A stretch of DNA of 64,000 nt from Argopecten irradians. Its lineage: Eukaryota > Mollusca > Bivalvia > Pectinida > Pectinidae. The DNA lies in the NCBI RefSeq assembly GCF_041381155.1, contig NC_091144.1, forward strand, positions 30,250,980 to 30,314,979, in the 5' to 3' direction. The notes below the pieces were generated by a model that was not told the origin of the DNA, searched no databases, and was given only the letters and a program-made list of their open reading frames with translations. The position numbers and the translations under genes are program-made. Shown here in pieces: positions 25,601-35,610 of this stretch; position 1 is the stretch's first letter; each line of letters opens with the position of its first letter.

Positions 25601-28600
25601 CTGGAAATTCAGACTTTAATGGTGATAGTGAAAATATAGAAAATGGACGTGAAAATCATTTGGATGCAGATCATCATTTGAGCGAAGATGAAGAAGGTGA
25701 TGATGAGAGTGATGAGGAAGATGATATGGAGAGTGTAGATGAAGACTCGTTTGTCCAGCAGCATGGGTTAGGTACACACAGATACAACATCACCATTGAT
25801 GTAAACCCTGGACCAGTGTCGTTACAGGAGACAGAGGATAACCAGGCTGTCCTTACGACACTCAAGGATCTGTATAAACTTATTGTAACCAAGTATTTCC
25901 CTACAGTGCAACACTGGCTTCAGGTACACAGATTTACACAGCTTGTAATGCTTAACATCACTGTCAGTTTGTCATTTTTTTTATTATTTCATATTTGGTA
26001 AAATGATGTGTAGCTTCTTACATGTACAATATTTCCATATGATTGTCAAAATGTATATGGTCAAAAAACAATTTAGTGGTGATAAATTCTGCAAACTGCT
26101 TTAAGCATTTGGATATCAATATACATGTTTGTTGTATTAATAAAAACATATATTTTGTATATTTCATACATACCTGCATTATGATGATAAACCTAATTTG
26201 TATGTTAATTTAAATTGCAAAGTCGTGTTTCATCATATAGTTGTCTGAAACAGTTATAGAATATTGAGTCTTGCTTTGGTCAATTTCATGGCGTGATGAA
26301 ATGTGTTGGTCTTTAAACAAAATGAATGAACTGTGAATACTTTTCTTTGAAATGTTTATCATGAGATGCATACTGTAAAACAAATTTCTTTCTTATTAAA
26401 TTTTGCGATTTTCATTTCAAAACAAGTTTGCGAAGATTAAAATTTGTGGATTAAAACTTGAATGGAAGTTCATATCAATAACTGGTAATAGATGGTAATT
26501 CACGGAGATAAATCTAGGGATTTTACTTGGAAGTCGGACGGTGGAATTCATGAAAGTAAATCACACACGAAACAAAGTTGGTTTACAGTATATTGATTGT
26601 AAAATAAAGTTGTCGTATGGTTTTTTGCTGTAGGTGCTTTCTAAATACGGAGCCAAACAAGATGATATGAAGAAAGTTATCAACCTAAAATCCGAGATGG
26701 AGAACACCAAGAAACAGTTTCATGAGTTGAATATTGTCCCGGAGGAAAAGATCAGTAAAGGAAATGATTCAGGTACCATATAGGCAATATATAGTATTAA
26801 ATATTATGTGATGTCTTTTTTTATTTTTCGGGGGGAGGGAGGATGGTAACTAAGTGGTTAAGGCTTTTTAACAAATAGCCACAGTGGGGCAGTTGCCAAG
26901 TATTGACTGATGAAGGTAATTTTTTTTTGGAATTCACGTACTGTCATTTTTCTCTGCGATAAAAGAACATAAGGGCTCTATTGATGATATGTTTATTCTT
27001 TATCATTTTCAGATGACAGTGAGGAAGAATTTGAAGAAGTTCCCGAGAAGGAAGGATATGAGCCAAATATTCCAGCTCATCTCCGTGCTGAGTATGGTAC
27101 AGTACAAAGGCAGATTATACATACAATGATTAGTTCATTCAATAAATTAATGGAAATTTAACAGAGTAATTTAGATTTATATGACTATACATACTGATTT
27201 GAAGATTATTTTGTTTAACAGTTGTTGGTTTGAAGCAAACTTGTACCCTATCTTTAAAGAGTGGTTTTCAATGAATGAAAATAAAAACAATGCAAGTCTT
27301 TTTTGACTTAAAGCCATTCATGTATCAAGGGAACAGAGAGATTTGTCCCGTTAATTTTGGTGTGATAAATATCAGCTGTACATCACACATGCAATTTTGT
27401 ATATTAAAGGATTAGAGCCTCTGTCTGGTACTAGTACATCAGAACAGACACAGCTTGGAACAGCTCACTTAAAGATGCCACCGGTCAAAAAACACAAAGC
27501 TGCACGAGGTCAGAGTCTGAGTATCCCGGGTAAGAAAGCCACCCCGCAGTACTGGGACATAAAATGTCGTGTGGAGGAGGACAGCGCCGACGATCCAGCG
27601 TCTCTCAAGGCCAACCTTAAACGTCTAGGGAAGGATATTCAGAGTCCTGGACCAAGGTACTGTTGGTATTGTTCGATTGTTCAGACAAGGAAATATTATA
27701 CTACCAAGAATAGATCTAATAAGTAGCCATTTTATATACAATAAGGTCAATTTTTACTACCCCATAGTTTGACCTTTTCTTTAGGGTCCAAATTTATTCG
27801 CAGTTCATTTAAACTTTTATGACAGATTAGATGGAGTTCCAAAGAATTTTTACATTTTTTTCTGCCACTAGATTTTACATTGAAATATTTTTTATGAGAA
27901 AAAACCTTTTTTTTTGCAAATTGAAATCACTCATTTATGATTACATTGATTTCTATATAACAGATACTTGTGTACAAGATACTTACTGACAGTAATTAAA
28001 GTATAGTATGAATTTTACAGATGGATGAAACGAATTTTCAGATGTTGTTTTCTTTATAAATTTCCAGTGGAATGAAGAAAGATTCTCATTCTGTTAGTAA
28101 TGAACAGCCTGGTACATCTAGTCAAGGAGATATTTCTCGGAAAGAGAGACTTTTACAAAAAGCACCATTGATCTCATATGGTATCGACTTGGAACATTGG
28201 GAGAATCCAGAGAACATAGTCGTACCGATGGTGGAAAAGTAAGTCCTAAATAAGAATATTCGGTACTAACATATAACCAGTACAGAGTTTTCTACCCTTA
28301 AAGTTAGGTATTGATTGTTGTGTCATGTGTTTGTGAGCAAAACATAACTTTCTTTTAAATGAAACAATGCAATTTCACTCACAAACGAATAATTAATTTC
28401 ACAATCAATACCTTCCCCCATAGGCTAGCTAACTCTGTAACATGCAAAGATGAGCTATAAAATCTTTCAAAAAAAGGTAACAGTGTTCCTTCGAATGCAA
28501 AGATATTTTATAAAAACACATATTTTTACCCTTGATAAGATTTAATCATATTTTACCCATATATAACAAATATAAAACTTCTCTCTTTGGTATTTACTCC

Positions 28601-31600
28601 AGCTTGAAAGCATGGCATTTGCAAAGATTCCCACGAAACAGTCAATACATGCATCAGTATAAGTATTTTATAACTAAAGAGTTCCAATCTTGTTTTTAGG
28701 TATGATTCTCTGCACAGATTCTGGACACCATCAGAAGACGTTTCTGATTACCCAGAAAAGGTTTGTGACAGTAAACTGTAGATTTATGTTAATTTGCAGA
28801 TTTCATGATACAAGTTAATTTGCGAAAGTGTATTTCTTCAAAGTATCTTCTTCACTATATTGAAATGATATACCAAGTAGGTAAACTGTATCAGAATTTC
28901 CTATAAGTTTGATGACATACAACTAATGCTAACCTGTAACTTGATGCTGAAAATGCATGTTTGGGGGAGAAACCGCGGTAACTATGTCTGACTGTTATCT
29001 CATTAAAATAAAAAATAATGACGAATCTTCACAACTGATAGGGTTTACCTTAAACCAAGATAGTACCCTAACATTATAGTCTTCAACAAATCACTGTTGG
29101 TCATCATTGCTCAAGGTTAAAAGGTCAAAGTTCAATAAATGCTGACTTAGAAAACTTTATACGACTTCTGTGTCAAACAAATCATGTGAAACATTATGAA
29201 GAATAAACATTCTTACGTTAGATATTCATAAATAATGTATTAAATAATTAAGTTCTTGATATTTGGGAGAATTCATTTTATACCAAAAGAATGTGGAACC
29301 ACTCATTGACAAACATTATACCGGCAAGTGCACTCTAGGTCAAATTTTACAGAGAATAAAACAAATGTAGGCTATAAGAAAAAAGAAAGAAAAAAAAAAA
29401 GATGAATGACAACTTGTGATCTTTTCATTAAATAATCATTTGTTTTTGTAGGAAGGAAAGGCTGCTATAACTAAACGTAACATGAGTTACACTGGGAAGT
29501 TTGAGCCTGTCAAGTGGAGCTGTCGCGCTCCTTTGCCGAACGGGAAACTCTGCGAAAGGAAAGACAGATACAAGGTACAAAATTCATGAAAAACATACAA
29601 TCTTTGATCTTGAACTTTATGAAACTCTCTTAATTGCAAATCAAGCTAAAAATCAAATTAAAAGAGAAGGTTTTATTCTATAAAACTGATGAATATCCTT
29701 GAAAAAATTTTGGTGCATTTACAGTGATGTTTGTAATATATCAGTTTTGGCCAGGGAAATGAGTTAATATTCACAATAAAATATACAACATTCCTTGGAA
29801 GAGAAATCTTACCAGTAAATAAGAAGTACTGTAAATTTTTTCGCTGCTTCTTAATTTAGCGATTTCCATTAGTAGATTACTAAACAAGTTTGCGAACATT
29901 AACTTTAACGAATTTAATTTTTAATCAGTATAGGTTTTGCATAGGCAATGTAGATAATAATATTATCAGAGATAAACTTTTGCATATTTTCGTGGATTGG
30001 GAAATTGCGAAAGTGAATCACAAGAAAGTTTTACAGCATTACCTAAACATAGTTTCTTTGTTACAGTGTCCCTTCCATGGTAAAATAATTCCGAGAGATG
30101 ATCTTGGAAATCCAACAGAACCTGAGGACATTGCCAGACTGGCCAGTAAAGAATCAGATACCACAGGTTTGTATTTCAGGTTGTAGCTCAATTGTCTGTG
30201 CCTTAGAGGAAGAAGCATACTGGTATAACATTGACCTTGTGTGTCCTATCCTCTCATCCTGGTCCCATTTTCATGAACATTCCTTAACTTTAAGGATTTT
30301 CATAGTAAAGCTTTACAGATGTTAAGGAAAAAATATCTTAAGTTAAAGAACTTTCTTTAACTTTTGTAATGCTTTCTCTATAGAGAAATTTGAGTTAAGG
30401 AATTCCTTAAAGTTATGTAGTTTTGATGAAACTGAACCTGATTCCATATGATTGATATGAAAGAACGGACCACTTATAAAAACCTGTCTTTTATTATTCT
30501 TTTTGACATATGTCATCAATAAAATTTTCAAGGAATTGATTGATTTTAAATTTCTCTAATTTTATCAAACATAATAGTTTCTTTTTTATATAAAAGTTCA
30601 ATTGTTACTTTCATCGTAAATATTTTAGCTAACCTGATCCAAAGTGTTATCTTATGGAATGGTGTAGTGTTAGACCACCCATCTGATTACCATTGATACT
30701 TCACTATGGTCAAGTCAGACCCATTCTCTGGTTGAAGGGAGATAGATTTGACAGTTCAAATATTGGGACTGAGGGATGTGTTGTTTTAATGTTGTACAGT
30801 TTCATTGTTCATAATTGGATAAAAAATTATTCTAGATGAGATTCCTGCATGGCAGGACCCAGAACTCCAGGCGGATATAGAGGCCGCCCTTGGTGTTGAC
30901 CTTGGATCTGGGAGGTCAAAGGGCAAAGGTAAAGGTAAAGGCAAGGGCAAGGGCAAAGGTAAAGGGAAGCAACCCAAACATCCAAACCTAACCAACATCA
31001 AGGAGTCTACAAATACAGCAAGGAACAGACTCGAGGCAAAAGTATTCAAACCGTATGTATCGTCCTATCTGTGTTCACAAACTTGTAACAGAGATTTGAC
31101 TGTTTTTCTTCTAAATGCATGTACAGTCCGTGGCCATAATACAGTACACAAGCGATTTTTTTACTATATATTCTTACTAATTTTACATTTTAAAAAACTT
31201 CTCTCTAGATATCAATTGCAAACATAAAAACTTCAAATTTGACAACTTAAAAGCTAGTTACCTAGCGCTTATTTTGAAATGATGAACATTTCCTTCCGCT
31301 GCAATATGTCTGAGTTGTGAGGATTTATAATCAAACAACGTTTCGTGATGTCGCCATTTCCTCCTTTGTCCGTACGGCTTGTCATTTTTGACATGAATCG
31401 GCAAAGATATTCATGTATTTCCCAAATAGGTGGGGGGTCTTATACATAAAATCTTGTTATAATTGAATGGAAAATGACATTGGGAATAATAATTGAAAAT
31501 ATGTAAATTTACTAATAATATATAGCAAAATCTTAACTTGTGTACTGTATTATGGCCACTGACTGTAGCTGGTATATTTGAATACAATTTCTCTTTACAG

Positions 31601-31997
31601 ATTTTGATAGTGATTTTCATATGAACTGAATAGACACAAAGATCTGTGTCATCTAAAGCACTTATTCAGTGCAAATGAGTACCTTAATTTACATTCAAGA
31701 AATTATATTTTTTCTAACGATTTAATCATTCAGCCATGTAAACACATTTAGATCTTTGTATAGTCTAGACCATGCAGTCCATAATGAAATTTCAGGGATG
31801 ATTGATTTTAATAACCTCCTTTTTACATTATAATTTGTGTTTAAACATGTATATGTATATATATACTATGTACAATGTGTATCACTTTCTGTAATTTCAG
31901 GTCAGCACTCAAGAGAGTTGCTGCTGCTCAAAATGAAATTGCATACAAGAAAGTCCGAGACAAGTTTGGGAACCAGTTCAACTATGCTCTCAAATAA
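22544..31997 (+). CDS. UVSSA: UV-stimulated scaffold protein A (UVSSA), complete
   Basis: Coding exons: 22544-22680, 23113-23288, 23915-24069, 24498-24618, 25163-25923, 26634-26772, 27013-27096, 27410-27656, 28068-28238, 28700-28760, 29452-29574, 30067-30166, 30836-31052, 31901-31997; 2,589 nt, 862 aa, stop TAA. UVSSA acts in transcription-coupled nucleotide excision repair: it is recruited to stalled RNA polymerase II with the CS proteins, stabilises CSB through USP7 and brings in TFIIH. Visible: VHS-like N-terminus (1-156), Lys/Arg/Glu helix (about 157-196), a long acidic Ser/Asn/Asp-rich disordered segment, FEEVPEK (503-509) matching the human p62-binding F408/V411 and the ubiquitylated K414 in spacing, and a zinc finger C708, C718, C726, H729. 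A Lys-Gly run and basic tail follow. It is longer than human UVSSA (709 aa, from memory), mostly because of the acidic segment. Confidence 0.95.
23113..23288 (+). CDS. UVSSA: UVSSA exon 2
   Basis: Encodes [20 protein letters not shown] and [20 protein letters not shown], the core helices of the VHS-like domain. The acceptor is CTTATAG and the donor GTAAGT. Confidence 0.94.
23915..24069 (+). CDS. UVSSA: UVSSA exon 3
   Basis: Encodes [20 protein letters not shown] through [19 protein letters not shown], the end of the N-terminal domain. Phase 0 at the donor GTAAGT. Confidence 0.94.
24498..24618 (+). CDS. UVSSA: UVSSA exon 4
   Basis: Encodes the charged helix [20 protein letters not shown] to IKKVLSELE, plus one base of the following Asp codon. 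Confidence 0.93.
25163..25923 (+). CDS. UVSSA: UVSSA exon 5 (acidic disordered insert)
   Basis: Begins with [20 protein letters not shown], then about 170 residues rich in Ser, Asn, Asp and Glu with a poly-acidic peak ([20 protein letters not shown]). It ends with an ordered helix ([20 protein letters not shown]). Confidence 0.93.
26634..26772 (+). CDS. UVSSA: UVSSA exon 6
   Basis: Encodes [20 protein letters not shown] and [18 protein letters not shown], plus one base of Asp. Confidence 0.92.
27013..27096 (+). CDS. UVSSA: UVSSA exon 7 (TFIIH-binding motif)
   Basis: Encodes [20 protein letters not shown]. Phe503, Val506 and Lys509 have the spacing of human F408, V411 (p62 pleckstrin-homology contacts) and K414 (ubiquitin site). 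Confidence 0.93.
27410..27656 (+). CDS. UVSSA: UVSSA exon 8
   Basis: Encodes [20 protein letters not shown] through a basic stretch to [10 protein letters not shown], plus two bases of Ser. Confidence 0.9.
28068..28238 (+). CDS. UVSSA: UVSSA exon 9
   Basis: Encodes [20 protein letters not shown] and [20 protein letters not shown], the start of the conserved C-terminal (DUF2043) region. It ends two bases into a Lys codon. Confidence 0.92.
28285..28450. mobile_element. palindromic MITE, family A, copy in a UVSSA intron
   Basis: Left part TACAGAGTTTTCTACCCTT and right part CTAACTCTGTAACATGCAAA are inverted relative to each other. The interior keeps GGTATTGATTG / CAATCAATACC and TTTGTGAG / CTCACAAA. 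Same family as 3067-3232. Confidence 0.75.
28700..28760 (+). CDS. UVSSA: UVSSA exon 10
   Basis: A 61-nt exon encoding [20 protein letters not shown]. The acceptor is TTTTTAG and the donor GTTTGT. Confidence 0.9.
29452..29574 (+). CDS. UVSSA: UVSSA exon 11 (zinc finger, first half)
   Basis: Encodes [20 protein letters not shown] and LCERKDRYK. It supplies zinc ligands C708 and C718. Confidence 0.94.
30067..30166 (+). CDS. UVSSA: UVSSA exon 12 (zinc finger, second half)
   Basis: Encodes [20 protein letters not shown] and [13 protein letters not shown]. It supplies ligands C726 and H729. The finger spacing C-x9-C-x7-C-x2-H matches human UVSSA as I recall it. Confidence 0.94.
30262..30440. mobile_element. 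diverged palindromic MITE, family C, in a UVSSA intron
   Basis: TTTTCATGAACATTCCTTAA on the left pairs imperfectly with TAAAGTTATG...GATGAAAC on the right. It resembles the better preserved copy at 48420-48590. Confidence 0.55.
30836..31052 (+). CDS. UVSSA: UVSSA exon 13 (Lys-Gly repeat)
   Basis: Encodes [20 protein letters not shown], then eight consecutive Lys-Gly pairs (30919-30966) and [20 protein letters not shown]. The Lys-Gly run lies on a purine-rich 6-bp microsatellite. Confidence 0.92.
31901..31997 (+). CDS. UVSSA: UVSSA exon 14 (last)
   Basis: Encodes [20 protein letters not shown] and [11 protein letters not shown], then TAA. The acceptor is AATTTCAG. Confidence 0.93.
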
Positions 31998-32137
31998 GTC
32001 AAGACTGTGAATAGTATTACATACTTCATAAGCAGCCTATCAGCCAGCAATGCAACTTTACTGTGAATTTAAAGTGATGAAAGTTGGGATATTCTTCAGA
32101 AAGTGAAAAAGGTTAAATTTCTGTGAATTTACAGGAG

Positions 32138-32282
32138 TTTGACGTTGTCAATAATATATAGTATACATATATAAAAGATACCGCTATATACTATATAAAA
32201 GTGTTTTTATATAGTATATAGGGGTATTTTTTTTTTATATATGTATACTATATATTATATTGACAGAACGTCAAACTCATGT
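32138..32282. mobile_element. hairpin element just downstream of the UVSSA stop
   Basis: Near-perfect inverted repeat of about 145 bp. GAGTTTGACGTTGTCAATA on the left pairs with TATTGACAGAACGTCAAACTC-like sequence on the right, with TATATAGTATACATATATA arms between. It starts about 140 bp after the UVSSA stop codon and so probably lies in the 3' UTR. Confidence 0.75.
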
Positions 32283-32722
32283 GGTGAATTAAAGAATGTT
32301 GTACTGGTAACTGTTTGTACCTCCAGAATGTGTTCAAATTAAAATAAGGTGAACAAAAAAAAAATGAAAACTGCTGGAAAGATGATCAAGCAAAAACATT
32401 TACTTGTAGGGACTTTGACAGTCAAAATGATTGTGCTTGCAGGTTTTTTACCAGTACTTGCTTTATATAGGGTAGTATGGTAATCTGCTTCTAAGGCGAC
32501 TTTCTTTGAGTCCATACGAAGTAATGATCAATATCAACACAATTTGACATGTGTAGTAAATTATTGTCTCACAGATTTGTATTTATATAATGGTCTGTTA
32601 CAAATTATACCTCAAATTTTGTCATAACATGGCATTATCATTGATTTATGTTAATTATGATATACCTGTACATAGTGTGTTTATTTATTAATAATGTGTA
32701 TTCAATTACTCTTTACTTTTTT

Positions 32723-33130
32723 TAAAGGCCAACTACCTTTCCGAAAACTGTTTAAATTTTTAAAATGGAAGGTTAAATGATGTTGATAATTGTGCAGAGT
32801 CGCACAAATTATTAGCTTAATACCGTTAATACTACACTTATTATCACATTCAGAACAACTTGATTACAATAAATTAAATGTTAATTTTCATAACACGGGT
32901 CGTCTTATGTTTCCCGCTGTCGTCCTAAATACCGCACGTTAGTTGATTATCAGTGCGCCAGACGGCAAAACAGCGATATGGATTGTCACTGTTAAAATAG
33001 CTTATGCAGTAAATCTTGCATTTGTTTGGTGTTTTAAACTCATCTTAGACCATTGATATATATTTTCTTATGTTATTATTGTTTTCAAGAAACTTTTTAT
33101 TTTTGTTTTTTGAAAGGTGGTGGGCCTTTA
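32723..33130. mobile_element. TIR element, family D (TAAAGGCC ends), copy 1
   Basis: The left end TAAAGGCCAACTACCTTTCC pairs with AAAGGTGGTGGGCCTTTA at the right. About 408 bp, non-coding. Copies at 50871-51250 and, reversed, 61733-61984 share internal blocks (CGGGTCGTCTTATGTTTCCC and GCGCCAGACGGCAAAACAG in copies 1 and 3). Confidence 0.8.
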
Positions 33131-34324
33131 ATACACTATAAATGTTACATGTTTTAAATAACTCAAGAGATCCTTTTCTTTTTCAAGACACATAAATGAC
33201 AAGTGTAATGGTTTTAATTTGATATTCAGTTTCTCTGTATTTTTTTCTTTCTCATATCCTATGTATCCATGATGTTGGATATCAAAACCCCTCTAGGATT
33301 TTGTGTTATTATTTGTATGATATACAGTAAACAAATATGATAGCTGTGAGTGTTTGGTTATTACCATTTTCCATACAGGGCATTATTCTTGATGAATTAT
33401 TTATTTATCTTAATGTATTGATATTAAATTATAAAACAAGAGAAATGAATTACTATGACCTGTTTAACTGAGCTTCAAAAGTTATGATACACATTTCAAT
33501 ATGGGATTTTTGTCTTCGTCGTAAACTTAACTTACGAACATTTGTAAGTTAGGATTTCGGAACTCTCTAACACAGGGATCTGAGAATTAGTTACAGTTTA
33601 TATACTTATGGACCCACCAGAGAGCCCATAGACCATTGTTATCAAAGTTTAGTAAGACGGAAATTTTATGTATTTTAAATTAAGTTAAGGTTACGATAAA
33701 TTTGTAACTTACGAAGCTTTGTAAAACAGACCACAGATGGTGTATAATAGATATGTGCCATGATGAAAATTGATTTTGATGTTGAACATCTAAAAATATG
33801 ATGCAGTGTAATTTGATATTTTTATAAGTTGAATATATTTAGTGCGACTCATTACATATTTCTTAAGATAGAAATTTAGATTTGCTATTTATTATTCCAG
33901 AATCATTGCATTAAAATAAAGGTTATACACTTGTTATCATGACTCAGACTTGTAATGTTTGTACTTGTCATTGCCATTTATTTGGAACTTACCATTCACC
34001 ATCTTTATCATTCATGGAATTATGTGGAGATCCAGATAGGATTGAAATGAGATTGACTTAGTAACACATTACCATATTTGACTCTATAAGTGACCGGGCA
34101 TAAAACATTGAAAAAAACTTTGTTTTTCTTTTGTTGTTCGAGATAAATGTAATTTTGATAAATAACATACATGTAATGAATTTACTTATGAAGGCCTTGC
34201 ATAGAAGGACGGATATGTTATATCACAGCACAGACTAGTGACTTATCACAAAGAAAGAACATTGCTTTTTATCGTCAGTGTGAATATCAAACACATCTAC
34301 TGAAAATGCATACTATTAGTTCTA
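33131..34324. other. intergenic DNA between UVSSA and ENO4
   Basis: No gene seen. An imperfect inverted repeat built on AACTTACGAA / TTCGTAAGTT-type sequence lies at about 33518-33725, possibly another degenerate MITE. Confidence 0.5.
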
Positions 34325-34640
34325 GGTCGGGTTAGCCTAGTGGATAAGGTGCTGGATTTGAGACTGGAAGGTTGTGAGTTCTACTCCCATGGAAGGAGTA
34401 TCTTCTTTTTAATTTTGACAAGTGTCTATGGAAACAGTTAACACAGTTGGAAAGGACACACCCCACCCCTTCCACATACCCAGCAAAAACTTTCATTTGA
34501 GTTATAGTTGGGAGAAAAGTTCTTCTCTGTGCTCCTGACTGATTTGCATATTTGGCGCACACACATGGGAGGTAATTCTCTAAACTGTATGGGAGATAAC
34601 TCTTCCTTCTGCCCACAATAAACAATAAATCACTACTACC
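34325..34640 (+). mobile_element. tRNA-derived SINE
   Basis: An A-box-like TAGCCTAGTGG (34333-34343) and a B-box-like GGTTGTGAGTTC (about 34370-34382) lie at tRNA-like spacing, followed by a non-tRNA body. There is no acceptor-stem pairing, so this is a SINE head and not a working tRNA. The 3' boundary is approximate. Confidence 0.65.
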
Positions 34641-35379
34641 ACAGTTTACTGCACAAATCATCCCACTTCATAACATTGAAAAAATGAAGGGATACAGATG
34701 CAGATATTGTAGTTAATGTAAGGATTTTCAAATACCGGTATATGTAAATGGGGAAAAATTCAATTGTTTTAAATATTTTATTTCATTTCATATTTGTTTA
34801 TTTTTTGCACATTTAAAAAATAAAGAATATAATACAACATGAACAATAATACATATATCAATTAGTTCAAATATGTACAATAGGTTTCTCTAAAAACTTA
34901 TGCTTTTATCACAGTTCTAGTAAGATGGACGGAAATAAGTACAGAGACTCCATAAAAAATAATAAATAATGATCATTTTCCAGATTTATGTTTTCTAAAA
35001 ATGTATGAGTTATAAATATTATTCACAATATGAAAACAAACATTTTAGATTGTATCTTCTTCTAATACAGATCTTTAAAATATCATATTAACACTACTTC
35101 ATAGAATTTCACTTTCGTTTGTAAGCAACCATAAAATGCAAACACTTGAAATTTCTTTGAATTCTGGTGGAATGTTTTGTTGGTGATGTACTAATTGTTG
35201 ATGAGAACAACACTGATGCTGAAAACCTTTGATGCAGTTACTCTCAACCCTTGATAAATATTTCTTCAGACCTGAATGGTACTACAATGTGTTTTTTATA
35301 ATATTTTTGAATTCATAACACTGTTAAATAGTATTGCTGTTTAGGTTTTTCAAACTTCCAATGGAATATCACTATGTGT

Positions 35380-35610
35380 TCATTTCTTGCGAGGAGTTGC
35401 CTCCTTTTTAGCCGGAACTTCCTCCTCGCCTTCCTCTGGCTCGGGGAGAGGGGGAGGTGATATGTGGGGGAATTTGTACTCTGTCTGAGCGGCCAGTCGT
35501 CCGGACATCTCCAACATGCCTTCTATCTGTAGAAGTCTATTGAGCTGTGCTGTCCTCTCACCGCGTACTGGTGCACCAACCTTCATAAAGCGGGCCTTTA
35601 CACCCACCGC
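35380..35610 (-). CDS. ENO4: ENO4 exon 15 (last)
   Basis: Encodes AVGVKARFMKVGAPVRGERT, AQLNRLLQIEGMLEM, then a Pro/Glu/Lys-rich tail ending ATPRKK and TGA. The Lys of MKVGAP corresponds to enolase Lys396. Confidence 0.94.
   Translation of the reverse strand, partial: AVGVKARFMKVGAPVRGERTAQLNRLLQIEGMLEMSGRLAAQTEYKFPHISPPPLPEPEEGEEEVPAKKEATPRKK

Noticed and set aside
30786..31049. minus-strand Pro-Leu repeat protein
   Set aside because: It is the antisense reading of the UVSSA Lys-Gly run.
34325..34400. functional tRNA gene
   Set aside because: A- and B-box-like blocks are present but stems do not pair, and a non-tRNA body follows. It fits a SINE.
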